The notes beneath the pieces are model-generated. The model did not search any database and had not been told where the DNA came from. It saw only the letters and a list, made by a program, of their open reading frames with translations. From Oscillospiraceae bacterium (GTDB lineage Bacteria; Bacillota; Clostridia; Oscillospirales; Oscillospiraceae), in assembly GCA_015068125.1 (NCBI GenBank), contig SVLD01000001.1:1-64000 (forward strand): a stretch of DNA of 64,000 nucleotides, read 5' to 3'. The translations under genes and the position numbers were made by a program. Of this stretch, positions 34,674 through 43,366 are shown one piece after another (position 1 is the stretch's first letter; the number at the start of each line of letters is the position of its first letter).

Positions 34674-34792
34674 CTTGGCCCCCTCACTGAGGGGGCTGGC
34701 AGTGTCGCCAGACACTGACTGGGGGAATTGTGACAAAACTCCCTCCGTCTCGCCTTACGGCGATCCACCTCCCTCAGAGAGGGAGGCAAGAA
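34674..34792. repeat. palindromic intergenic element (family B), copy 3
   Basis: CTTGGCCCCCTCACTGAGGG opens and CTCCCTCAGAGAGGGAGGCA closes it, with inner hairpins AGTGTCGCCAGACACT and CGCCTTACGGCG. It fills the miaB-mutS gap. Confidence 0.78.
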
Positions 34793-34799
34793 TATTTCT

Positions 34800-36209
34800 T
34801 TATGATTCAGCTAATTCTCCCGTCAGGCTCCAGGTAGTGGCACCAGTGACGGTAACATTCTGATAACTGCCGATGAGGCCGTCCTCTCCAATAAAGCGCA
34901 CCAGCCGGCCGCCTTCGGTTCGGGCGGTGAGTAAATCTTTATCCCGGCCATCTACCAGGCAACGCATGGTTTTGCCTACATAGCCCCGGTGAATCTCTTC
35001 GGATATGCTGTTCTGCACGGCGCAAAGCCGATCAAAGCGGCGGCTCTTTTCCTCCTTAGGGGTGGGGTCGTCCATAGATGCCGCCGGTGTGCCGGTCCGG
35101 GGGGAGAAGATAAAGGTGAACAGGGAATCGTAATGCACCTGCCGGATGAGGGAGATGGTCTCTTCAAATTCCTCCTCGGTTTCTCCGGGGAAGCCCACAA
35201 TGACATCGGAAGTCAGCACCAAATCCGGCATGACGGTTTTGGCATAATTTACCAGCTCCAGGTATTTCTCCCGGTCATAGTGCCGGTTCATGGCCTTCAG
35301 CACCCGGGAAGAGCCGGACTGGAAGGGAAGATGAAGCTGCTTGGCAATCTTGGGGGAGGCGGCCATGGTGTCAAAGAGCTTCTTGCCCGCATCTCTGGGG
35401 TGGCTGGTCATGAAGCGAATGAGGAAATCCCCCTCCAGAGCGGCGATCTCTGCCAGCAGGTCAGAAAAATCCACATTTTCTTCCAGGTCTTTGCCATAGG
35501 AATTTACATTCTGTCCCAGCAGGGTGATCTCCCTGCAGCCCTTTGCGATCAGATCCCGGCATTCTGCCAGAATATCCGCTTTTTTGCGGCTACGCTCCCG
35601 ACCCCGGACATAGGGCACGATGCAATACGTACAGAAATTGTTGCAGCCGTACATGATGGAAACCCAGGCTTTCAGGGTGTTGTCCCGCATCTGAGGGATG
35701 CCCTCGGCGATGGAGCCTGCTTCGTCTTCCACATAAAACTGCCGCTTGCCCCGGCTCAGTACATTCCACAGAATCTCCGGGAACTGCCACAGATGGTGGG
35801 TGGAAAATACACCGTCCACAAAGGGATAGCTCTTTTTGATCCGGTCGGAGACCTTGGTTTCGCCGGCCATACAGCCGCAGAGGAAAATTTTCTGGGCAGG
35901 GTGGCGGCGCTTGGTGTGGGTCAGTGCGCCTAAGTTGCCGAAAACCCGCTGCTCCGCGTGTTCCCGGATGGCGCAGGTGTTCATTACCACCACATCGGCA
36001 CCCTCAGCTTCGGAAATGATGGTGTAGCCGCTCATGGACAGATAGCCCCGGAGCTTTTCCGAGTCGGCCTCGTTCTGCTGGCAGCCATAGGTTTCCACAT
36101 AGGCCTTGGGAACGGTATCTCTTTCGTGCCAGTAGGCGCGGATATGATCGCAAAAGGCAAACTGCTGCTGCAGCTGCGCTTCGGAAATAACAGTCGTTTG
36201 TGTGCGCAT
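34800..36209 (-). CDS. miaB: tRNA-2-methylthio-N6-dimethylallyladenosine synthase
   Basis: 469 residues from the ATG at 36209 (GGAGG 8 bases upstream; the open frame upstream is non-coding). N-terminal UPF0004 domain with YVETYGCQQNEADSEK, radical-SAM CxxxCxxC in YGCNNFCTYCIVPYVRGRE near residue 190, and a C-terminal TRAM domain. It holds two 4Fe-4S clusters and adds methylthio to i6A37, acting after MiaA. First gene of the miaB-mutS-CPBP-mutL-miaA-hfq run. Confidence 0.96.
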   Translation of the reverse strand: MRTQTTVISEAQLQQQFAFCDHIRAYWHERDTVPKAYVETYGCQQNEADSEKLRGYLSMSGYTIISEAEGADVVVMNTCAIREHAEQRVFGNLGALTHTKRRHPAQKIFLCGCMAGETKVSDRIKKSYPFVDGVFSTHHLWQFPEILWNVLSRGKRQFYVEDEAGSIAEGIPQMRDNTLKAWVSIMYGCNNFCTYCIVPYVRGRERSRKKADILAECRDLIAKGCREITLLGQNVNSYGKDLEENVDFSDLLAEIAALEGDFLIRFMTSHPRDAGKKLFDTMAASPKIAKQLHLPFQSGSSRVLKAMNRHYDREKYLELVNYAKTVMPDLVLTSDVIVGFPGETEEEFEETISLIRQVHYDSLFTFIFSPRTGTPAASMDDPTPKEEKSRRFDRLCAVQNSISEEIHRGYVGKTMRCLVDGRDKDLLTARTEGGRLVRFIGEDGLIGSYQNVTVTGATTWSLTGELAES

Positions 36210-36245
36210 GGGGGAATCCTCCGGAATATGCTTTCTCAACGATAC

Positions 36246-36274
36246 ATGATAGCATTTTTCTTGGTCTTTTTCAA
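36246..36274 (-). promoter_or_regulatory. sigma-A promoter of miaB
   Basis: TTGAAA, 17-base spacer, TATCAT on the minus strand, 37 bases before the ATG. Confidence 0.68.
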
Positions 36275-36314
36275 GGGATTTCCCCGGAGAATTGTAAACA
36301 ATTTGTTCTTCGTC

Positions 36315-36343
36315 TTGCAAAATTTCCCCGCCCGTGTTACACT
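36315..36343 (+). promoter_or_regulatory. sigma-A promoter of the parvulin gene
   Basis: TTGCAA, 17-base spacer, TACACT, 44 bases before the ATG at 36387. Back to back with the miaB promoter. Confidence 0.72.
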
Positions 36344-36386
36344 GTGGAGGACAACCAACCCGAACGGCGGGGGAAAAGAGGAAACT

Positions 36387-38093
36387 ATGAGATGTAAGTA
36401 TTGCGGTGAAGAACTGCCGCAGAAAGAGAAGATCTGCCCCAAATGCGGTAAAAACAACAGCAACCTGGTGATGATCATTGTGGCAGCTGTGGGTGGCGTT
36501 TTGGTGGCATTGTTCCTGTGCGCCTTGGTCTATGCCGGCGTCAACGGCTTCCCGGCGCTGGTCAGCCTGGGAAATAAGATCCTGGGCATCCAGGCTACCG
36601 AGCCTGCGGTGACGCAGCCTTCGACTGACGGCACCACACCCACCGACGGCAACCCCAACGATGTGACCTGCAAGGGCACTTATACTGCCTCCGATGAAGC
36701 GGTTCTGGCAGGAAAAGATGTGGTGGTGGCCACCATGGGTGAGCACACCCTGACCAACGGCCAGCTTCAGATATATTACTGGCTGGAAGTTGTGGATTTT
36801 GTGAATTACTGGGGCGCGTATACCAGCTATTTCGGCCTGGATTACACGAAGCCCCTGGATCAGCAGCTGAACCCGGAAAACGGCCAGTCCTGGCAGCAGT
36901 ATTTCCTGAAGGCAGCGATCGACAACTGGCAGCGGGATAACGGCCTGTATGTAGAGGCGGAAAATGCCGGCTATGTTATGGATGAGGAATACCAGAAAGA
37001 GCTGGACGGCTTGTATGCCTCCCTGCAGGATGGTGCTACCAAGGGTGGATATGCAAGTGTAGAGGCTATGCTCCAGTCCGATATGGGTGCTGCGGCCAGC
37101 TTTGAAGGCTATCAGTATTATTTGCAGCGCTATTACAAGGGCAATCTGTATTACAGTGATCACTATACCGATGTGCCTGTTACCGATCAGGAGATTTCCG
37201 ACTACTACGAGAAAAACAAGGACTCCCTGGAGCAGACCCACGGCGTCAACAAGGAAAGCGGTATCATTACCGATATGCAGTATGTGCTGATCTTCCCCGA
37301 GGGCGCCACCAAGGAAACCATCGGCAAGCAAACCTTTGACGATGCTGCCTGGGAAGCTGCCCGGCAAAAGGCCCAGGCAATACTGGATAAGTGGGTGGCT
37401 GAGGGTGCTACTGAGGAGGGCTTCATGGCTCTGGTAAACGAGGCTGCCAAGGAGAATAATACCACCGGCGCTGGCGCGGATTACAAGGGACTGCTCAAGT
37501 ATTCCATGTCCGAGGTGGATGTCCGGCACATTCTGCTGGTTCCCGAGGGCGGCACCAAGGATGCTAACAACAAGACGGTTTACACCGAGGAGGCCTGGGA
37601 GGCCTGCCGCCAGAAGGCCCAGGCAATGCTGGACGAGTGGGTGGCTGCCGGCGCTAAGGAAGCCGATTTTATCGAACTGGCAAAGGCAAACTCCAAGGAT
37701 GGCAACGCCAAGGACGGCGGTATCTACAACAATGTCACCAAGGGCTACATGGTGGAGACCTTTGACGCCTGGATCTTCGATCCCAGCCGTCAGTACGGCG
37801 ACTACGGCCTGGTCAAGACCGAGTTTGGCTATCACCTGATGTTCTTCGTCCACGGTGATACCGGTATCGACAGCTGGGCCTTTGACGAGGAGCGCCAGGT
37901 TGGCGATTATGCCCTGATCAAGACGGATTATGGCTATTATGTACTGCGGTTCACCGGCAGTGAGGAAGGTTGGATCCGCTATGCCCGCCAGGCTTTGCAG
38001 CAGCAGAAGATGGCAGAAAATGTCATTACCAAGTACCCCCTGGAGGTACAGTGGAAGAACATCCTGCTGGGCTATGTGAATCTGGCTGGATAA
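36387..38093 (+). CDS. membrane-anchored parvulin-type peptidyl-prolyl isomerase with zinc ribbon
   Basis: 568 residues. N-terminal cytosolic zinc ribbon (CKYCGEEL...CPKCGKN), one membrane helix (about 27-50), Thr/Pro linker, a SurA/PrsA-like helical region (about 90-290), then rotamase sequence. DVRHILLVPEGG starts the best PpiC half-domain. A second DMQYVLIFPEGA half-domain precedes it, and two C-terminal halves follow (YGLVKTEFGYHLMFF and YALIKTDYGYYVLRF). The order N-half, N-half, C-half, C-half suggests one parvulin nested in another. It probably folds exported proteins outside the membrane. Own promoter and terminator. Confidence 0.85.
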   Translation: MRCKYCGEELPQKEKICPKCGKNNSNLVMIIVAAVGGVLVALFLCALVYAGVNGFPALVSLGNKILGIQATEPAVTQPSTDGTTPTDGNPNDVTCKGTYTASDEAVLAGKDVVVATMGEHTLTNGQLQIYYWLEVVDFVNYWGAYTSYFGLDYTKPLDQQLNPENGQSWQQYFLKAAIDNWQRDNGLYVEAENAGYVMDEEYQKELDGLYASLQDGATKGGYASVEAMLQSDMGAAASFEGYQYYLQRYYKGNLYYSDHYTDVPVTDQEISDYYEKNKDSLEQTHGVNKESGIITDMQYVLIFPEGATKETIGKQTFDDAAWEAARQKAQAILDKWVAEGATEEGFMALVNEAAKENNTTGAGADYKGLLKYSMSEVDVRHILLVPEGGTKDANNKTVYTEEAWEACRQKAQAMLDEWVAAGAKEADFIELAKANSKDGNAKDGGIYNNVTKGYMVETFDAWIFDPSRQYGDYGLVKTEFGYHLMFFVHGDTGIDSWAFDEERQVGDYALIKTDYGYYVLRFTGSEEGWIRYARQALQQQKMAENVITKYPLEVQWKNILLGYVNLAG

Positions 38094-38104
38094 TGAATCA
38101 GGAT

Positions 38105-38137
38105 AAAAGGGCGTGCTCGAAAGAGCGCGCCCTTTTT
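38105..38137 (+). terminator. intrinsic terminator after the parvulin gene
   Basis: AAGGGCGTGCTC/GAGCGCGCCCTT stem with a GAAA loop and a U run. Confidence 0.92.
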
Positions 38138-38178
38138 ACATTGGGAGAGAAAATTTTGTCGAATCCTGTAAAAAACGC

Positions 38179-38208
38179 TTTACGGACAGGGGATCGGTGT
38201 GTTATATT
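38179..38208 (+). promoter_or_regulatory. probable promoter of the amidase gene
   Basis: TTTACG, 18-base spacer, TATATT. The start codon at 38250 lies about 42 bases downstream. Confidence 0.5.
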
Positions 38209-38249
38209 ATGTTTACCTTACAGGAAGGAAGCCTTCGGGCAAAAGACAT

Positions 38250-40265
38250 ATGCCAAACAGAACCAGAAAGAAAACATATAACGACCAAACCCTGCTGCTG
38301 TTAGTCGGTGTCCTTGTGGTAGTGCTGATCGGTGTGATCTGCCTTGCTATCGTCATGGGTGACGCAAAACCGGAAGCCGATCCCGGCAGCAGTGAAGCTT
38401 CTACGGAGGCTTCAATCCCTTCCCAAAGCACGCCCCTTGGCCTGACCATGACCAATCCCCAACAGCAGGAAATGGTAGTCATGGAGGATAAGATGGTTTT
38501 TGAGGGGTTCTGCGATCCCAGCCAGACGCTGCTGATTAACGGTCTGAAGATCACCCCCAGGGAAGACGGCGGCTTTACTCATACGGAATTTTTGGTTCTG
38601 GGCGAAAATGAGATCACTGTTACCTACCAAGGCGAAGACCGGGTCTATCGCATTACCCGCAGATATGTAGTGGCGTCCTGCGAACCCATGGGCGCGCAGA
38701 ACTTCAGCAGCGGCGCGACGGTGTATTTTAAGATCTCTGCCCGGGCAGGCAGCCAGGTGAGCGCCAGCTTCAACGGCAAGACCATCCAATTGGCGGAGGA
38801 TAAGTTCCAGATGGGCGTGGATGTTCCTGAGGGCTTCCTGCTATATACCGGAGAATACAAGCTCCCCAGCACCAATTTGTCCGATGTGGATCTGGGTGTC
38901 ATTACATACACTGCCACCTGTGACGGAATTGAGGAAACCTTTACCTCCGGCAACATCACCTGCCTGAGACCGGCGGATGTGCTTGCCTCCGATCCTTCCG
39001 TTACCCCCAATTACGGCGATTATATCAATGTGGGTTCCGGCTACATTGTCGAGATCATCAACCACACCGCCGAGACTTTCTATGGCGCTACGGTAGACGA
39101 TTACTCCCACCCCGTCAACAACTATCTGCCTGCAGGTACGGTGGACTATTGCTCCACCCAGACTGTCAAGCTGGGTTCCCTTTCCTATGTGGTACTGCGC
39201 AGTGGTCAGCGGGTGTATGTGGAAATGCGAAACAATCCCACTTTGGCCAAAATCCCTATGGTGGACAGATACCGGGGCAAACTGCCGGATCACAATGAGA
39301 TCGGCTTTGTATCCATGACGGAAAGCGGCAGACACACAGTGCTGACTTTGGATTGCCTTTGGAAAGCGCCCTTCTACTTTGACCTGAAACCCCAGTCCTA
39401 TCAAAACCCTGCCAACAGTTCTGATCGCAATTACAGCATCACCGCGCTGACGGCAGAGTATGTGGATATCACCTTCTGCTATGCTACGGTGTTTACCGGC
39501 GAAATCAGCATTCCTGCAAATAATCCGCTGTTCAAATCCGCTGAGCTGATCCGCCGGGAGTCCGATTGCACCCTGCGGCTTTACCTGAAAAAGGTCGGTG
39601 GCTTCTACGGCTGGGACAGCTACTACAATGAAAATGACCAGCTTTGCTTCCAGTTCCTGAACCCTGCCAAGGTCACAGCGTCGGAAAATGCCCTGGGCGC
39701 AGACCTCACCGGCATTAAGGTGTTCATCGATGTGGGTCACGGCGGCTCCGATCCCGGAACTGTGGCCAAGACAGAAAGCGGTCAGTCTGTCTACGAGGCG
39801 GATCGAAACCTGGTACTGGCCCTGGCGGTGAAAAAGTACCTGGAGGATGCCGGCGCGGAGGTAATTCTGGATCGGACGACGGATGTCCGCATCACCGTGG
39901 ATGAGCGCGCCCGGATGCTCAAACAGGAAAAACCGGATTACTGTCTGAGTATCCACCACAATTCCATCGGCGGATATCCCAATTTCGACCGGTTTGAAAC
40001 CTTTTACTTTACGCCCTTCGCGCAGCTTGCAACAAAATTCATCAAAAACGCCACGGCGGAAACCGGGGTTTATAGCAACAGCATCATGAATTGGCATCAT
40101 TTCTTCCTGGCAAGACAGACGGTCTGCCCTGTGGTGCTGGCGGAAAACGGTTACATGAGCTGCAATGCCGCGCTGGAGAAAACGCTGGATCCCGAAATCA
40201 TCAACATCAAAGCCCAGGCTCTGGCCAAGGGCGTTGCGGACTATTTCCTGGAAATCAATAAATAA
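38250..40265 (+). CDS. membrane-anchored N-acetylmuramoyl-L-alanine amidase (Amidase_3)
   Basis: 671 residues if started at the ATG at 38250. The ribosome site (AGGAAGG, about 20 bases away) is poorly spaced, so the start is uncertain. N-terminal basic segment plus membrane helix, then about 430 residues of extracellular beta-rich sequence with no family recognised. The C-terminal zinc amidase (about 480-671) has VFIDVGHGGSDPG, Glu in YEADRNLVLALAV, SIHHNS and ENGYMS, which is the complete H-E-H-E set. It cuts the stem peptide from peptidoglycan. The large N-terminal part may bind the wall or a regulator. Confidence 0.87.
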   Translation: MPNRTRKKTYNDQTLLLLVGVLVVVLIGVICLAIVMGDAKPEADPGSSEASTEASIPSQSTPLGLTMTNPQQQEMVVMEDKMVFEGFCDPSQTLLINGLKITPREDGGFTHTEFLVLGENEITVTYQGEDRVYRITRRYVVASCEPMGAQNFSSGATVYFKISARAGSQVSASFNGKTIQLAEDKFQMGVDVPEGFLLYTGEYKLPSTNLSDVDLGVITYTATCDGIEETFTSGNITCLRPADVLASDPSVTPNYGDYINVGSGYIVEIINHTAETFYGATVDDYSHPVNNYLPAGTVDYCSTQTVKLGSLSYVVLRSGQRVYVEMRNNPTLAKIPMVDRYRGKLPDHNEIGFVSMTESGRHTVLTLDCLWKAPFYFDLKPQSYQNPANSSDRNYSITALTAEYVDITFCYATVFTGEISIPANNPLFKSAELIRRESDCTLRLYLKKVGGFYGWDSYYNENDQLCFQFLNPAKVTASENALGADLTGIKVFIDVGHGGSDPGTVAKTESGQSVYEADRNLVLALAVKKYLEDAGAEVILDRTTDVRITVDERARMLKQEKPDYCLSIHHNSIGGYPNFDRFETFYFTPFAQLATKFIKNATAETGVYSNSIMNWHHFFLARQTVCPVVLAENGYMSCNAALEKTLDPEIINIKAQALAKGVADYFLEINK

Positions 40266-40343
40266 TTTCCAGTTTTCCCCATGACTGCTTTTTTTGAGAG
40301 CGGGAATACTAACCGCGAACTCAAAAAAAGGAGGTTGAAACCT

Positions 40344-40508
40344 ATGAATTGTCATGCCAACAAGTGCATCGAATGCACCGTTTCCCAGTGCGCTTACCAT
40401 TGTGATACCGAGAACTACTGCTCTCTGGATCGGATCATGGTTGGTACCCACGAGGCAAACCCCACTATGGATCAGTGCACCGACTGCAAGTCCTTCCGCA
40501 AGAAGTAA
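40344..40508 (+). CDS. DUF1540 cysteine-rich small protein
   Basis: 54 residues from the ATG at 40344 (AGGAGG 9 bases upstream). Two CxxC-type clusters (CIECTVSQCAYH and DQCTDCKSF) match DUF1540, a family common in spore-forming Firmicutes. It is likely to bind metal; the function is unknown. A strong terminator follows. Confidence 0.85.
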   Translation: MNCHANKCIECTVSQCAYHCDTENYCSLDRIMVGTHEANPTMDQCTDCKSFRKK

Positions 40509-40516
40509 GAAATAAT

Positions 40517-40546
40517 GTGCGGCGGCAAAAGCTGCCGCACTTTTTC
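40517..40546 (+). terminator. intrinsic terminator after the DUF1540 gene
   Basis: GTGCGGCGGC/GCTGCCGCAC stem, AAAA loop, U5 run. Confidence 0.92.
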
Positions 40547-40551
40547 TGCTC

Positions 40552-40580
40552 TTGACGGAAATGGAAAAATCCGATATGAT
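40552..40580 (+). promoter_or_regulatory. probable promoter of the HtrA gene
   Basis: TTGACG, 17-base spacer, TATGAT, right after the DUF1540 terminator and about 110 bases before the ATG. Confidence 0.6.
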
Positions 40581-40691
40581 TACAAAAGAAATTTTCGCTT
40601 CTTATTCAAAAATTATTTGACTTACGGACATAATTCATTCATATCCGGCTTTTACAATAAGAATATCCGGAACCGAAAGGAAGAATTTACC

Positions 40692-42060
40692 ATGGAAAAT
40701 AATGAAAACTACAATTCTGTTCAGGAGCCCCAGGAAGAAGTTTCTGTAAATCCGGAAACCATACCGGAGCAAGCTGTTGTTTCTGAGCCTGTTTTTGTAG
40801 ATGTTCCGGCACCCGAAGCGTCTGCCCAGGCTGCTTGCAAGCCCAAGCGGTTGAGAAAGGTGCTGAAAGCCCTGGCTTCCGGCGCAGTCATTGTGGCGTT
40901 GGTGGCGGCAAGCTGCGCGGTAACGGGGCTTGTGGTGGGCGCAAGCTGGAGAAAGCATTTCCAGCTGACCAATCAGCGTATGGATAATATTATTCAGGCG
41001 TTGAATAACGAAATCGACGACCTGAGAGAGGAAATGAAGGAACATTCTTTCACAGGAAATGGAAATTCCGTATCCGGTACGCCGAACACCAATGGCGGCG
41101 GCCTGACCCCCCGGCCAGGTGTATGCCCAAAATGTGAACGCCGTGGTGGCCATTTCCAATCAGGCGACTACGAATATTTACGGCCAGATCACGGAAACCG
41201 CTTCCTCCGGTTCCGGCTTCATCATTACGGAAAACGGCTATGTGGTGACCAATTACCATGTGGCGGAGGGCGCTACCAAGCTGACGGTGATCCTTCATAA
41301 CGGCACGGAATACGATGCCAAACTGGTGGGTTACGATTCTGCCAACGACGTGGCGGTGCTGAAGGTGGATGCCACGGGGCTGCCTTTCGTAAAGCTGGGC
41401 AAGAGTGACGATCTCATCGTCGGCGACCAGGTTGTGGCCATCGGCAATCCTCTGGGCGAACTGACCAACTCTCTGACGGTTGGCTATGTCAGCGCTATTG
41501 AGCGCAGTATCAAAACCGGCGGCGCCCTGATCAACATGATCCAGGCGGATGTGGCCATCAATTCCGGTAACTCCGGCGGTCCGCTGTTTAACATGAAGGG
41601 TGAAGTGGTGGGTATCACCACCGCCAAGTATTCCGGCACCAGCGGTTCCGGCGCTACCATTGAGGGCATCAGCTTTGCCATTCCCGTGGACGATGTGGCG
41701 AAAAAGGTCAATGACCTGGTGAATTATGGCTATATCACCGGTGCTTACCTGGGTGTTTCTGTTTCCGATACGGATCCAACCTACGCGGAGTATTTCGGTA
41801 TTCCTGCCGGCGCTTATGTCCGGGAAGTTACCAAGGGCTACTGCGCCTACGAAGCCGGCATTAAGGCCAAGGATGTGATCGTGGAGCTGGGCGGCTACAA
41901 GATCACCAGCCTGAACGATCTGTCCCAGGCTTTGGACAAGTTCAATCCCGGCGATACCATTATCGTGGTGGTTTACCGGGGCGGCGGCGCGATCAACATT
42001 GAGCTTACCCTGGATGAGCGTCCCAAGATGACCAACAGCGATGTTACCCCGGCACCGTAA
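40692..42060 (+). pseudogene. HtrA/DegP-like serine protease (S1C) with a one-base frameshift
   Basis: The first frame (from the ATG at 40692) gives an acidic cytosolic tail, a membrane helix (about 55-78) and a coiled-coil stalk, then leaves the protease frame near 41112. The second frame (from about 41113 to 42060) gives the trypsin-like domain with His in NYHVAEG, Asp in SANDVAVLKV, Ser in GNSGGPLF, and one PDZ domain (about 41740-42020). Removing one C from the C6 run at 41107-41112 restores a single 455-residue protein (LTPGQVYAQN). It could be a sequencing error, phase variation, +1 frameshifting or a real lesion. The catalytic part is otherwise intact, so recent loss or no loss is likely. 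Confidence 0.85.
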
Positions 42061-42079
42061 TTGCTTCTGACAATCGATT

Positions 42080-42115
42080 TACAGGGATCGGCATAGCACC
42101 GATCCCTGTATTTTT
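42080..42115 (+). terminator. intrinsic terminator after the HtrA gene
   Basis: TACAGGGATCGG/CCGATCCCTGTA stem with U5. Confidence 0.93.
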
Positions 42116-42119
42116 ACTG

Positions 42120-42148
42120 TTGCAATAGCGGGCTGTTTTTGGTAAAAT
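42120..42148 (+). promoter_or_regulatory. sigma-A promoter of the XRE regulator
   Basis: TTGCAA, 17-base spacer, TAAAAT, 28 bases before the ATG. Confidence 0.72.
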
Positions 42149-42175
42149 GAAAAGGAATATCCTTGGAGGTCTATT

Positions 42176-42820
42176 ATGGACGTTGAAAAGCTGAAATTGC
42201 AGATCGGTGCCAATATTGCTGCATATCGCAAGCGTATGGGACTGACCCAGGCAGGTCTTGCCGAAAAACTGAATTATTCCGATAAGGCGGTTTCCAAATG
42301 GGAACGGGGGGAATCCATTCCCGATGTGGTGACGCTGATGGACCTGGCGGACAAGCTGAGCATCAGTGTCAACGAGCTTTTGTCCGACCCTAACGCGCTG
42401 CCGCCTTCCGACAGCCTGGTGGAAAAAACCATGACCAAAGTGGTGGCTAAGGCACTGAAGCGGAAAGCCAACAAAAAGACCATTCTGCGGCTGTCCTCAC
42501 TGCTGGTTTGGTTTGTGGCGCTGCTGATTTATGTGGTGGTGTCTTCTGTCGGCGTTCCCAAAAGCTGGCTGGCCTTTTTTTACGCAATTCCTGCTGACTG
42601 TATCGTTATGTTGAGCCTGCGCTCGGCATGGCGTGATTTCCGGTGGAACCGGGCGCTGATCAGCGGCATTATGTGGGGCAGTCTGGTGAGTATTTTCGCC
42701 ACGCTGCAGGTGCTTTGGGGCATCAATGTTTGGAAAATCTTCCTACTGGGCATTCCGGGACAGGCCGCTATTTTACTTTGGTTCCGACTGTTTCGCCCGG
42801 TGAAGGATGCTGAGGAGTAA
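42176..42820 (+). CDS. XRE-family helix-turn-helix regulator with membrane domain
   Basis: 214 residues. N-terminal XRE HTH (about 6-62: GLTQAGLAEKLNYSDKAVSKWERG), a linker, then four hydrophobic segments (about 102-205). This membrane-tethered repressor design is common in Clostridia; a signal sensed in the membrane may change DNA binding. It heads a plus-strand run with the formyl-THF cyclo-ligase gene 3 bases downstream. The target is not known. Confidence 0.87.
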   Translation: MDVEKLKLQIGANIAAYRKRMGLTQAGLAEKLNYSDKAVSKWERGESIPDVVTLMDLADKLSISVNELLSDPNALPPSDSLVEKTMTKVVAKALKRKANKKTILRLSSLLVWFVALLIYVVVSSVGVPKSWLAFFYAIPADCIVMLSLRSAWRDFRWNRALISGIMWGSLVSIFATLQVLWGINVWKIFLLGIPGQAAILLWFRLFRPVKDAEE

Positions 42821-42823
42821 ACT

Positions 42824-43357
42824 ATGGATAAAAAGGCTCTGCGAAACGCCATCCGTCAGCGCAAGCGCGCTATGACGGAGCAGGAGATCTGCGCTGCCAG
42901 TCAGAAACTGGCGGAGCAGTTTTTGACCCATCCCCTCTATCGGCAGGCCAAGACCCTGTACGGTTATCTGCCCTATAACCAGGAGGTTCGGACAACGCCC
43001 ATTCTGAAGCAGGCGCTTCTGGACGGCAAGCAGGTGGCGGTGCCCAAGGTCTACGGCGATGAAATGCGGTTTATTTTTCTCACCGATCTGGAGCAGGTGG
43101 CGTCCGGCTATGCCGGTATCCCGGAGCCTGTGGCGGATGGGCCGGTTGCCGCGGATCCTACGGCTCTGGTGCTGATGCCGGGGCTGGCCTTCGATGAAAA
43201 AGGCGGCCGGATCGGCTACGGCGGCGGATTTTACGATCGCTTCCTGGCATCCGAGCCCGGGCACCCCACAGTGGCTCTTTGTTACGCTTTCCAGATGGTG
43301 GAGGAAATTCCCATGGAGGAATTTGATGTTCCCATCGACTGCGTCCTGTGGGCATAG
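42824..43357 (+). CDS. 5-formyltetrahydrofolate cyclo-ligase
   Basis: 177 residues. ATP-dependent conversion of 5-formyl-THF to 5,10-methenyl-THF, recovering an inhibitory folate. Family motifs: KKALRNAIRQRKRAM at the N terminus (ATP site), YLPYNQEVRTTPI, and GGRIGYGGGFYDRFL near residue 128. Its start is 3 bases after the upstream stop, with GAGG overlapping that gene's end. Confidence 0.94.
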   Translation: MDKKALRNAIRQRKRAMTEQEICAASQKLAEQFLTHPLYRQAKTLYGYLPYNQEVRTTPILKQALLDGKQVAVPKVYGDEMRFIFLTDLEQVASGYAGIPEPVADGPVAADPTALVLMPGLAFDEKGGRIGYGGGFYDRFLASEPGHPTVALCYAFQMVEEIPMEEFDVPIDCVLWA

Positions 43358-43366
43358 GAGAAAAAT

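Noticed and set aside
36210..37853. Upstream extension of the miaB frame to over 1000 codons
   Set aside because: It runs antisense through the parvulin gene and both promoters; MiaB begins at the ribosome site before 36209.
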